Shown here: one piece after another, positions 16,401-25,034 of the stretch
Numbering within the stretch: the first letter of the stretch is position 1
Layout: the number at the start of each line of letters is the position of its first letter
Assembly (NCBI GenBank): GCA_030917445.1
Contig: JAUPUR010000016.1
Location: 1 to 47,411 of the forward strand
Origin: Patescibacteria group bacterium
Lineage (GTDB): Bacteria; Patescibacteriota; Microgenomatia; Levybacterales; UBA12049
Length of the DNA stretch: 47,411 nucleotides
Direction of reading: 5' to 3'
Notes under the pieces: generated by a model
Databases searched by the model: none
The model's input: only the letters and a program-made list of their open reading frames with translations
Told to the model about the DNA's origin: nothing
Translations under genes and position numbers: made by a program

Positions 16401-19055
16401 TTAGTTTACTGCAGCGGAAGCAGAGGGAACTGAAGGTTGTTGAGGTTCTTCTTTTTTCAAAAATGGCGGACTAAAATCTGGAGTAGCAAACTGAGCCTGC
16501 TCTTGTGGCAGCGGTAAAGATTGACCTACACTACTAGGTGATTGTGGAGGAGTAATAGGTTGAGGAATTGAAGAATCTACCACATCTGTTTTTATCTCAT
16601 TTGACTGAGTTGTCACTGTTGGAGACTGCTCTTGATTCACCTGTGTTCCAGCACCTTTTGCAAAAACAAAAGTTGCTTTTGTACTATCGTAATCAATAAG
16701 AATAGTATCTCCTGGTACAAATGATTTATTTATCAAGAGAAGTGCTATCTGATTCTCAATCGAAGTCTGTATCAATCTTCGAAGCGGACGAGCTCCATTC
16801 GCAGGATCGTATCCTTCATCAGCTAGTTGTGCAAGAGCTTTATCTGAAGTTTGAATATGATAACCTTGTTCTTCAAGAAGTTTGGCGGTTTTTGAAATAC
16901 CAAGCTTTGCGATTTGCGACATATCTTGTCTTCTCAAAGGTTTAAAGATCACAACATCATCAAATCTATTCAGAAGTTCTGGTCTAAAGAATTTTCTTAA
17001 TTCGCCATTTACCATACTTGATAATTCAGCAAATTGCTTATCAAAGCTTTCTTGTGTTGAACCTGATGGAGCTTCTGATTTTTCTGACAATTGTTGTTGA
17101 ATAAGAGCACTTCCAATATTTGATGTACAAATAACAATTGTATTCTTAAATGAGATTGTATTACCTTTATTATCAGTTAATCTGCCGTCTTCAAGAAGTT
17201 GAAGTAAAATATTGAATACATCAGGATGAGCTTTCTCAACCTCATCTAACAAAACTATTGAGTACGGTTTTGAACGAACTGCTTCTGTCAACTGTCCACC
17301 TTCTTCATATCCCACATAACCTGGAGGTGCCCCTATGAGCTTTGCAACTTCATGTTTTTCCATGTATTCACTCATATCTAATCTCACAAAAGCATCATCT
17401 TTGCCAAAAAGAAGTTCCGCTAATGCTTTTGCTAATTCAGTCTTTCCGACTCCTGTTGGACCAAGAAAAATAAATGAAGCGATTGGCCGATTTGCTGGAG
17501 CCAAACCGATTCTTCCACGTCTCACTGCTTCTGAAACGGCTTTTACTGCCTCGACCTGGTCAACGAGTCTCTCATGGATTTTGTCTTCCATCTTAAGTAG
17601 TTTTTGACTTTCATCTTCAGTTAGTTTTGTGATTGGAATTCCAGTCCAATCTGATACTACTTTTTCAATATCTTTTTTTACCACTTGGGTGTCTTGTCTT
17701 TTGCCTCCACCATTTGCAAGCTTCACTTCTGCAGCAGCCTCATCGAGAAGATCCACTGCCTTATCAGGAAGATATCGTTCTCCAATGTATTTTTTAGACA
17801 ATTTAACCGCAGCAACAAGAGTATCCTCTGGAAGCGTCACTCCGTGGAATTTCTCATATTTCCCCTTTAAAACTTTAAGCATTTCAACAGCAACATCTTC
17901 AGTTGGTTCTTCTGCAATAATTGGTTGGAATCGACGCTCAAATGCTTTATCCTTCTCAAAATGTTTTCTATATTCAGTTGTGGTCGTTGTACCAATAATC
18001 TGCATATGACCTCGTGCTAAATGGGGTTTTATTATATTGGATGCATCTAATGCTCCATCAGTATCACCAGCACCAATAAGAGTGTGAATTTCATCAATAA
18101 AAAGAATTATTTGACCTTCTGAAGCAATTGTTTCATTAATAACACCCTTCAACCTTTCTTCAAATTCTCCTCTATGTGACGCTCCCGCAACTAGTGAAGC
18201 AAGATCTAGTTGAAATATCTTTCTTCCACTTAATTCCTTTGGTACTTGAGATGAAACAATTTTAAGTGCAAGTCCCTCAACAATTGCTGTCTTTCCCACA
18301 CCTGCTTCTCCTATGATAATCGGATTATTTTTTGTTCTTCTCAGAAGGATATGAGTAAGTCTTTCTGTCTCTTTGTCTCGACCTGCAATTGGATCGAGTT
18401 TTCCTGCACGAGCCTCTTCAGTCAAATCAATAGCAAATTGTTCAAGGACAGATTTCTTTCCACCTTTTGCAAAGTTACCTGTTTTTGTGATCTTTTCAGT
18501 TAATGCCTGTCTTGATATTCCTTTATCTTGAATTTTCTTCGCAGCTTCGAGATCACTATTGCAAAACACAAGAAGTAAATCCTCTGGTGTCACAAAACTT
18601 GCATTTCTCCCCTCAGCCTCTCTATATGCTTTTTCAAAAAGTGCAGTTGAGTCATTACTCAAAGTTGGCTGACCACTAAAAGTCCCTAACTGCTCTTTGC
18701 CTTGAAGTTCTTGTGCGAGTTTTGCGACATCAACATCAAATTGTTCAAGGAGTTTAAAAACAGCTTCATCATACAAAAGCCCAATGAGTAACTGATCAGG
18801 TTCTATAAGTGGTTGTCTAATTCTTTTTGTCTCATCTTGGGCGTGATGAAGCACTTGAGTTGTCCGAGAATCAAGATGAGAAAGAGCTGATAAATTTTGT
18901 CTAAATGACGGATCCATCCGTGAACCTACAGCAGAAGACTGCCCAGGATCACTCGGCGGTGTTTGTGTATCGGAAGGAGTATTCTGATGAGTATTCTCAG
19001 GAATTTGTTGCTCTCCTTTTTGATCTTTATGTTGGCTGAACAGGTTACCAAGCAT
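16401..19055 (-). CDS. clpC: ClpC/ClpB-type two-domain AAA+ unfoldase
   Basis: An 884-residue class I Clp ATPase. A Gln/Ser/Pro-rich head (1-45) precedes a Clp N-domain (about 50-190), D1 with Walker A GEAGVGKT near 248 and LFIDEIHTLIGAG, a short ClpC-like linker without the long ClpB coiled coil, and D2 with GPTGVGKTEL near 531 and VLLDEVEKAHP. Residues ~800-884 are a Pro/Gln/Thr-rich tail. In D2 I do not find the hydrophobic-Gly-Phe tripeptide used by ClpC/ClpA/ClpX to dock ClpP; the corresponding loop reads Gln/Ser-rich. It may act without ClpP. It lies upstream of the membrane Clp pair. Confidence 0.88.
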   Translation of the reverse strand: MLGNLFSQHKDQKGEQQIPENTHQNTPSDTQTPPSDPGQSSAVGSRMDPSFRQNLSALSHLDSRTTQVLHHAQDETKRIRQPLIEPDQLLIGLLYDEAVFKLLEQFDVDVAKLAQELQGKEQLGTFSGQPTLSNDSTALFEKAYREAEGRNASFVTPEDLLLVFCNSDLEAAKKIQDKGISRQALTEKITKTGNFAKGGKKSVLEQFAIDLTEEARAGKLDPIAGRDKETERLTHILLRRTKNNPIIIGEAGVGKTAIVEGLALKIVSSQVPKELSGRKIFQLDLASLVAGASHRGEFEERLKGVINETIASEGQIILFIDEIHTLIGAGDTDGALDASNIIKPHLARGHMQIIGTTTTTEYRKHFEKDKAFERRFQPIIAEEPTEDVAVEMLKVLKGKYEKFHGVTLPEDTLVAAVKLSKKYIGERYLPDKAVDLLDEAAAEVKLANGGGKRQDTQVVKKDIEKVVSDWTGIPITKLTEDESQKLLKMEDKIHERLVDQVEAVKAVSEAVRRGRIGLAPANRPIASFIFLGPTGVGKTELAKALAELLFGKDDAFVRLDMSEYMEKHEVAKLIGAPPGYVGYEEGGQLTEAVRSKPYSIVLLDEVEKAHPDVFNILLQLLEDGRLTDNKGNTISFKNTIVICTSNIGSALIQQQLSEKSEAPSGSTQESFDKQFAELSSMVNGELRKFFRPELLNRFDDVVIFKPLRRQDMSQIAKLGISKTAKLLEEQGYHIQTSDKALAQLADEGYDPANGARPLRRLIQTSIENQIALLLINKSFVPGDTILIDYDSTKATFVFAKGAGTQVNQEQSPTVTTQSNEIKTDVVDSSIPQPITPPQSPSSVGQSLPLPQEQAQFATPDFSPPFLKKEEPQQPSVPSASAAVN

Positions 19056-19061
19056 ATATTA

Positions 19062-19090
19062 ATTAAATACTAATGCCCCCTAAAGAGCAA
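19062..19090 (-). promoter_or_regulatory. promoter of clpC, leaderless type
   Basis: TTGCTC (19090-19085), 17-base spacer, TTTAAT (19067-19062), then six bases (TAATAT) to the ATG at 19055. No CIRCE-like inverted repeat is seen here, so this chaperone does not appear to share HrcA control. Confidence 0.6.
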
Positions 19091-19094
19091 GTCC

Positions 19095-22000
19095 TTATGT
19101 TTTCTCTTCTGCCTCAAGTGAAGGATTTAATATCTCTGATTTTTTTATTGAAATGTCTACTTTTGTCTCCTCACCCTCTTCTATTGCTTTAAGTGTTTCA
19201 AGCGCCATTTTTCCAGCCTCAAGTTTTGCTTTCAAATATCCTATGACTTCTTCTTTACTAAATCCACCTATCAGGAGGAAAGGGAGAATATCTCGAACAA
19301 GATCTAGTCCGTCCTGCACATCATTTGGATTTGAAGATGACAGAAGATTTATTACATCAGTGATTTGTTTTTGATCACCTTGAATCCACTCTTCTCTTGT
19401 TTGCTCATTTTCGCCAAGTTTTGGAACATCTGAATGAAGATAAATTTCGTACCACATCTTTTTCACAGCTTCATAATCATCAAGACTTACCTGCTGCAAT
19501 CGATTTTGAAGTGGGAGTATAAAAGGAGAGAATTTTTTTGATCTTTGTTTTTTATCAAAACCGTCAATAATTCTTGAAGCTATCGGATGCTTCAAACCTT
19601 TTTCCTTAATTACTTCTTTATAAAAACTCATGGTTTTATCAATTGTTTCTTTTGATGGAGTAAGAAGTGTCATAACAATATACTGAGCAAGTGGATCTCC
19701 ACTCTCAGACGATTTCATAACGAAGGTTTGAAGTTCATTTGCTTTCTCCTCGGTCAATGTCCCTTTTGTCATCTGCAAAAGTTGAGAAGCAAACTCGTGT
19801 GAACTTTCTTCTTGATGAAGTCTCTCTATGAGTTTGGTTATCTCTATCTTCTCAGTTGCAGTCCCTATTTCCTGTGGACGAGATAATTTATTTGCAAACC
19901 GTATCATCTCATTTCCTTGAAGTTGTCTCACTTCTTGAATAAAATTATTTAATCTCTCTACAAAAGCATCCTGCTTAAGTTCTGATGAATGAAGAGTTTT
20001 TTGAATTTCTTTTTCATCAGATGACAAGGTGTCTGTATTTGTTTGATTGACTGAATTTTCTACAAATTGAAAGAATGTTAATGCCTCACTCTCAGATAAT
20101 GATTCACTCTCTGTAAGTGATGTTGCACTGAGAAGTGACTCAGCAGTTTTATTCCCTTTACTACTTTCCCTTTGGAGTTGTTGACGGATCTGTTCATATT
20201 TTTCTTTTTCAGATGGTATTAACGTCTCAGGATGTGCGAGTGATGATAATACTTGAGAAACAATATGATCTTGTGAATTATTTTTTTCGTATTTTTCTTT
20301 TTCGAAAATCACAATATCTTTCATTGTTGGAAGTGTTAAATTTACAAGATTTAATATATCCCCATCATTTTGTATATTTGATGTGGAAACTGGAGATGAA
20401 TTAATAAGAGTTGGAGAAGTTAAAATTGAATCTGTCTGTGGTCTATCTGACGAATCTGATATTTCTCGTGCAACATCTGCAGACATATGCCTAACAGTTT
20501 GCGTTGATTTTCTCTCAGTATCAAGTAAAGTTTCATCTTCTTCAATTTCTTCCTGAACATCTTCCATAACACTTTTTCCAGCTTCAAGTTTTGCTTTCAA
20601 ATATGCAACTATCTCTGTTTGACTAAATCCACCTATGAGTAGGAAAGGCAATATATCTGCAACTTCTTTCATACCTTCTTCAATATCTGATTCATTTTGT
20701 GAAGTAAGGAGGCTAATCGTTTTTTCTATCTCAGTCATATCAGACGTAATCCATTCTTTGCGTGTTTGTCTTCCATTAATATTTTCAGGGACATCTAATT
20801 CTTTATAATTTTCTTTCCACATCTTTTTTACAGCTTCATAGTCATCAAGACTTACTTGCTGTATTCTGTTTACAACAGGGAATGTGCCCGCCTTAGCTTT
20901 TACTGTTGCAGACAATGGAACGGAGACCATTGTTGATTGCTTCTGAGAGATAAGTCCAAGAAGTAGTGTTGCAAGTGGATCACCTTGTTTCTTTGCTTCC
21001 TCAAGTTGAGTTCTTATTTTTTCTGAATCCCAATCTGCTGTGCTTGTTGAATTCTGAGTTCTTTGAAGAATTTCAGTCGCTAAAGGATTATTCTGACTGC
21101 TTGATTGAAGTAACTCTGTATGTATATTCTGTATATCTTGTACTGATAGTTTGTTCTCAATTGATTTAACAATTTTTGTTGCTGTCTGATTTCCTGATTT
21201 ACTTTCTTTAATAAGTTTTTCGTAAAGACTTTGATACTGTATACGCTCTTTTTCATTCTGAATTAACTCTGAGTGTGTTATCTTCTCGAGAACATTTGTT
21301 AAAGCAACTGTTTGAGAGACTTGAGACGAGGAAGCAGTTTTCAGGATTTCAGTCGCTAAAGGATTCCCTAGTGACTGTGCCTTTATTAATTCTTGCTGTA
21401 CGAATTTCACCTGCTCAACTGAGGTAGACTTATCTAGTGACTCTTTAATCAATGTTGCTAATTGATTTCCTGATCGACTTGCGTCAGTTATTTTTTCACG
21501 AAGTTTCTCGTATTGTACTCTCTCTTTTTCAGTTGAAATTTTTTCGGTATTTGATAACTTTTGAAGAACAGATTGTAGTGAAGTTTGCTCTTTTGTTTCA
21601 TTAGTGACAGAGGAAATATTACTTAAAATTGTTTTGACATACTCCTTACTCGAATTTGAAACAGTATTTAATTTTTCTCTTATCTCAATAATTTTTTCTC
21701 TTTCTGATGTATTGGTGACAGTAGATGGATTTGCTAATTGTTGAAGAATTGTTTGAAATGATTGATTAGATTGTGTTGAAGTATTACTTGATGAATACGA
21801 GGCAATTGTTCCAGCTGCATTGAGAATTGATGTAGAAATCTGATCTCCCTGCTTACTTTGTGCAACTAAGCTTTCTCGAATTTGTCTAAATCTTTCTCTC
21901 TCAGCAGGTGTAGATACTTGTGTTGGATTTGCAATATTTTTAAGGATATTACTCGTTCTTTCTTTTTCTCTCTGTAATACTGCTTTACTTGTTATCTTTT

Positions 22001-23357
22001 CTTTTTCAAACCGGGCAATATCTCTCATGGTAGGGATAGATAGTGAAGTGAGTTGTGATATCTTTGTTGTTTGTGAGCGAGCAATAGACGTTGGTCTATT
22101 AACTTGAGTTTTTTGTGAGATTGATGTTGCACGAGGAATCTCGCGCGCAAGACCTGTATTCGCAGGCGCAGTATATTTTCGAGCAAAAGGAAGATTGCGT
22201 GCAAGACCTGTATTCGCAGGTCCAACCGGTACAATAGGTGTTTTTGGATTTGCAGGTGGAATTATACGTGAATTTATAAGACCTAACATCTGTTTGTATG
22301 CTGGGCTTTCTCTATAATTAAATGACATCATATAGTCTAAAAATATTTGTAAGAGAATAAATGGCAGAATTATTACAATCCAAAGCATAATCAATGAAAC
22401 CAAGTAAAGAGCAAATGTATCGGGGAGATTGACACTATTATTAATGCCAACCTTTTGTCCTGGTCCACCAAGGAGAATATTGACAGCTGTTGGATAGATT
22501 ATTTGAGATTTATCACCGATCCCTGCAGGATTGAAAAAAAGTGGAAGACTTGTCTGCCATAATCTCACAAGTCCTGAAAGAAATATCGCAAACAGCGGAG
22601 CATACATTAGCCATCTAAAAAATTCACCAATCCAAATCTTCCCTGTATTTCTGACAGGATAAAAAAGTAGAAGTATAGGAAAAACAGGCGAAATAATAAG
22701 GAAAAACCATAAAATAATCTTTCTGATAATGAGGAGAATTGCCATCACGTAATACGTAAAAGCAGTTAGCTTTACAAAAAGTAGTGAGGTGAAAGCTGTT
22801 TCGTCAAATTCTGTTCCAAACCGCCGTAGTCCCTCAAATGTTCGATAATCAAATCCAATAAAGAGTAAATCTCTTGATGAAATAATAGCTCCTTGAGGGT
22901 TACGCAAGAAAAATCCTTGAAAGATATCAATAATTTGATACAAAAACTGCACGAGTGAAAATGAAAATGTAACAAGTAAAATGACAAGGAGGAATCTAGG
23001 TAAAAATCTTTTAGCTGACAAGCTTTTTCCTCGTGTCACAATAAGAATAAATGAGGTGATCATAATAACCACAAGGAAAAGCGCAAAGACTATTCTCTGG
23101 ACAACCTGCCAAAATGGAATAAGTGGATTTGTAGCATTATCATAATTTTGCGCAGTCCATCGATAATCTCTCAATGTCCAATCAAGAAGCATTCCTGATC
23201 GCGATGCATTTTTACCAATTTTTGTCACCTCTGCGTCTCTTATCCAGGCTCCAACTTGTGGAAGCTCATCTTCTTGAGCGTGTACTGGTTGAGGAATCAA
23301 GAAAAAGATAAACGCAATACTCAGTACAAGTAATAATTTAGGCAGCAGTAATTTCAT
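19095..23357 (-). CDS. giant VirB6/TrbL-like membrane protein with long repeat-containing C-terminal region
   Basis: A 1420-residue protein. Residues 1-27 are a signal peptide ending near VHAQ. About six transmembrane helices lie within 75-350, in the plan of VirB6/TrbL inner-membrane T4SS proteins. From ~366 on it is soluble. First comes a short repeated PANTGLAR segment, then copies of a ~50-residue charged helical unit (consensus about ILxxLANPxxxxxxEREKxxxxREKL near 460-740 and again ~1010-1080), short units of the form G(N/D)PLATEIL, and two copies of a ~115-residue module (about 824-940 and 1282-1395) sharing QQVSLDDYEAVKKMW and DILPFLLIGGF. It starts two bases after the pilin-like gene stop. 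Function is inferred only from topology and neighbour. Confidence 0.7.
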   Translation of the reverse strand: MKLLLPKLLLVLSIAFIFFLIPQPVHAQEDELPQVGAWIRDAEVTKIGKNASRSGMLLDWTLRDYRWTAQNYDNATNPLIPFWQVVQRIVFALFLVVIMITSFILIVTRGKSLSAKRFLPRFLLVILLVTFSFSLVQFLYQIIDIFQGFFLRNPQGAIISSRDLLFIGFDYRTFEGLRRFGTEFDETAFTSLLFVKLTAFTYYVMAILLIIRKIILWFFLIISPVFPILLLFYPVRNTGKIWIGEFFRWLMYAPLFAIFLSGLVRLWQTSLPLFFNPAGIGDKSQIIYPTAVNILLGGPGQKVGINNSVNLPDTFALYLVSLIMLWIVIILPFILLQIFLDYMMSFNYRESPAYKQMLGLINSRIIPPANPKTPIVPVGPANTGLARNLPFARKYTAPANTGLAREIPRATSISQKTQVNRPTSIARSQTTKISQLTSLSIPTMRDIARFEKEKITSKAVLQREKERTSNILKNIANPTQVSTPAERERFRQIRESLVAQSKQGDQISTSILNAAGTIASYSSSNTSTQSNQSFQTILQQLANPSTVTNTSEREKIIEIREKLNTVSNSSKEYVKTILSNISSVTNETKEQTSLQSVLQKLSNTEKISTEKERVQYEKLREKITDASRSGNQLATLIKESLDKSTSVEQVKFVQQELIKAQSLGNPLATEILKTASSSQVSQTVALTNVLEKITHSELIQNEKERIQYQSLYEKLIKESKSGNQTATKIVKSIENKLSVQDIQNIHTELLQSSSQNNPLATEILQRTQNSTSTADWDSEKIRTQLEEAKKQGDPLATLLLGLISQKQSTMVSVPLSATVKAKAGTFPVVNRIQQVSLDDYEAVKKMWKENYKELDVPENINGRQTRKEWITSDMTEIEKTISLLTSQNESDIEEGMKEVADILPFLLIGGFSQTEIVAYLKAKLEAGKSVMEDVQEEIEEDETLLDTERKSTQTVRHMSADVAREISDSSDRPQTDSILTSPTLINSSPVSTSNIQNDGDILNLVNLTLPTMKDIVIFEKEKYEKNNSQDHIVSQVLSSLAHPETLIPSEKEKYEQIRQQLQRESSKGNKTAESLLSATSLTESESLSESEALTFFQFVENSVNQTNTDTLSSDEKEIQKTLHSSELKQDAFVERLNNFIQEVRQLQGNEMIRFANKLSRPQEIGTATEKIEITKLIERLHQEESSHEFASQLLQMTKGTLTEEKANELQTFVMKSSESGDPLAQYIVMTLLTPSKETIDKTMSFYKEVIKEKGLKHPIASRIIDGFDKKQRSKKFSPFILPLQNRLQQVSLDDYEAVKKMWYEIYLHSDVPKLGENEQTREEWIQGDQKQITDVINLLSSSNPNDVQDGLDLVRDILPFLLIGGFSKEEVIGYLKAKLEAGKMALETLKAIEEGEETKVDISIKKSEILNPSLEAEEKT
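19185..19515 (-). repeat. second copy of the ~115-residue coding module (residues ~1282-1390)
   Basis: Encodes QQVSLDDYEAVKKMW, TREEWI, DILPFLLIGGF and YLKAKLEAGKM, collinear with the copy at 20570-20900. Matching residues are densest at the two ends. Confidence 0.8.
20570..20900 (-). repeat. first copy of the ~115-residue coding module (residues ~820-930)
   Basis: Encodes QQVSLDDYEAVKKMW, then a variable stretch with TRKEWI, and ends in DILPFLLIGGF and YLKAKLEAGKS. The DNA over the first motif is almost the same as in the second copy, which points to a duplication inside the gene. Confidence 0.8.
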
Positions 23358-23359
23358 TT

Positions 23360-23653
23360 TTATCGGGAAAATCCAGGTATAGCTAAAATATCAATCAATA
23401 CAACCTCAATAAAGAGATATCCAAAAATTGCAAGAAGAAGACCCAAGATTGCATAAAAAATATAACTTTTACCTGAGTTGATCTGAGAAGGATTCCCCCT
23501 TGATGTTAAAATGACATACCCGCCAATTATGACGAAAAGAAGTGCAACTCCCCCAATAAGACTCAGTCCAATAGTATAAAATCTTCCGATAAATTGAATT
23601 GGATCAATAGGCAGACACCCTATCTGGGTCATTGTTTCATTGACTGGGCACAT
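23360..23653 (-). CDS. T4SS-type pilin-like small membrane protein (VirB2-like)
   Basis: A 97-residue protein from the ATG at 23653 (a TTG at 23665 would add four residues). It has two hydrophobic helices (about 25-48 and 66-92) joined by a short polar loop with SRGNPSQINSGKSY. This hairpin topology and the GG(Y/V)xxLTSxGxPxxxxxGKxxIxxAixGL pattern resemble the T4SS pilin family common in Patescibacteria. It sits directly before the VirB6-like gene. No VirB4, VirB8-VirB11 or relaxase genes occur in this window, so it may belong to a reduced uptake or surface apparatus rather than a conjugation system. Confidence 0.7.
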   Translation of the reverse strand: MCPVNETMTQIGCLPIDPIQFIGRFYTIGLSLIGGVALLFVIIGGYVILTSRGNPSQINSGKSYIFYAILGLLLAIFGYLFIEVVLIDILAIPGFSR

Positions 23654-23692
23654 AACATACAGCAAATCCGTTATAAACGGCTACTTAAGAAA

Positions 23693-23721
23693 AGTATAGA
23701 GTCTTCGTGGGGAAATTACAA
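23693..23721 (-). promoter_or_regulatory. probable promoter of the pilin/VirB6-like pair
   Basis: TTGTAA (23721-23716), 17-base spacer, TATACT (23698-23693). The leader would be about 20-33 bases and contains a small hairpin (CCGTT-TAT-AACGG). It separates this pair from the heat-shock operon that ends at 23732. Confidence 0.5.
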
Positions 23722-23731
23722 TTTGAAGATC

Positions 23732-24601
23732 TTAAAACCAACTTTTTTTACCATTTTCTTTTTCAAAATTCTCTAGAAGTTCTTTTTGTTTTTTGTTAAC
23801 AGACTTTGGAATAACAATTTTAACTCTGACATAATGATCACCTTTATTTGTACTTTGAAGTCGCTGAACACCCTTTCCCCTCAATCGGATGAGAGTCTCA
23901 GGTTGAGTTCCTGGAGGAATCTTAATACTAATTTTTTCATCGATTGTCTCAATCTCGACTGTATCTCCTAATACTGCTTGAGGAAATGATATTTCTTCAA
24001 TGGTAACGATATCAGATCCCTCCCTCTGAAATCTTTTATCAGCAGCTACATCAAACACAAGATCAAATTCACCAAACCTCATTCTCACTCCCGTATCAAC
24101 ACCAGGAGGAATTTTTATTTTTTGTTTTTTTCCATCAATATTTACTTCTTTTTCAGCTCCTTTAATTGCTTCTTGGAATGTAAGGGAAAGTGAGTATACT
24201 GGCCTTCTTTGACGGCTACCAAACGGTGATGCTCCACCAAAAAATTGTTCAAAAATATCAAATGGATCTGAAAATCCTCCAAAATCCTGAGATTGACCGT
24301 TTCCGCCTGTTGAATATGAATAAGAGAATGGCCCATAGCGGCCACCCTGCCCACCAAAAGGACCACCAGCTCCAGCATTTTCAAATGCGGCTTCACCATA
24401 CTGATCATATGCTTGACGTTTACTCACATCAGACAAAACTTCATAAGCCTTTGTAATTTCTTTAAATTTACTTTCTCCTTCTTTTGTTTTATTTCGATCA
24501 GGATGATACTGAAGAGCAAGTTTCCGATATGCCTTTTTTATCTCATCTTGAGTTGCTGATTTAGCGACACCTAAAACTGAATAATAATCATTACTTGCCA
24601 T
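23732..24601 (-). CDS. dnaJ: DnaJ-family co-chaperone without zinc finger (CbpA-like)
   Basis: A 289-residue J-domain protein that stimulates DnaK. The J domain (1-70) has the HPD motif in YHPDRN. A Gly/Phe-rich region follows (about 75-125). The C-terminal substrate-binding domains are present (LTFQEAIKGAEKEV, KIPPGVDTG, KIPPGTQPETLIRLRGKG). The four CxxCxGxG zinc-finger repeats of DnaJ are absent, so it is a class II protein. An AAGGAG ribosome site precedes the ATG, which overlaps the end of the preceding gene by 11 bases. Confidence 0.93.
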   Translation of the reverse strand: MASNDYYSVLGVAKSATQDEIKKAYRKLALQYHPDRNKTKEGESKFKEITKAYEVLSDVSKRQAYDQYGEAAFENAGAGGPFGGQGGRYGPFSYSYSTGGNGQSQDFGGFSDPFDIFEQFFGGASPFGSRQRRPVYSLSLTFQEAIKGAEKEVNIDGKKQKIKIPPGVDTGVRMRFGEFDLVFDVAADKRFQREGSDIVTIEEISFPQAVLGDTVEIETIDEKISIKIPPGTQPETLIRLRGKGVQRLQSTNKGDHYVRVKIVIPKSVNKKQKELLENFEKENGKKSWF

Positions 24602-25034
24602 TTGCTTGTTCTCCTTCTTGGTTTTTTCTTTTCTTTGAATTCAGTCTCGTATTTTCTTTTGCTGTATCAAGTGCCACTCTAATTTCAGCCACCATTTTAC
24701 TCCATTGTTCAGGCGACATCCGACGAGTTGGTTCAACTGGTGTCAATGTCTGATCACTTAACCATGATGGTTCTTTCTCATTGAATGTGTCTTCTCTATC
24801 AGTTTCACGACTAACTTCAGTATTTGGGTTCGCCAGCAGAGCTCGCTCCTTGTGAAGTCTATCTATTTCATCTCGTTGTGTTGAAAAAGGTTGTCCCATA
24901 TTACTTAATCTATCAATTTCTTCGCCGATAAGGTAAATCTGAGTATCAATTTTCTCAATTCTTTGTATTACGTCATTATCAAGTGAAATAGGAGTCAGAG
25001 GAGGCTCAACGAATTCGTTATTTTTTTCCGTCAT
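24591..25034 (-). CDS. unrecognised protein between dnaK and dnaJ
   Basis: A 147-residue soluble, charged protein with no family I recognise. Residues ~20-70 form a probable coiled coil (VIQRIEKIDTQIYLIGEEID, then RDEIDRLHKERALL). A disordered stretch contains PSWLSDQTLTPVEPTRRMSP, and a helix and a Lys-rich tail end the protein. The start is at 25034, inside the dnaK end, because an AAGGAG ribosome site lies eight bases upstream; the frame upstream of it is only dnaK coding sequence. The overlaps on both sides tie it to the chaperone operon, so it may be a DnaK-system accessory. Confidence 0.7.
   Translation of the reverse strand: MTEKNNEFVEPPLTPISLDNDVIQRIEKIDTQIYLIGEEIDRLSNMGQPFSTQRDEIDRLHKERALLANPNTEVSRETDREDTFNEKEPSWLSDQTLTPVEPTRRMSPEQWSKMVAEIRVALDTAKENTRLNSKKRKNQEGEQANGK

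Noticed and set aside
23669..23681. CCGTT-TAT-AACGG hairpin as terminator of the heat-shock operon
   Set aside because: Only five pairs, no T-run, and it lies downstream of a probable promoter; more likely a chance or leader structure.
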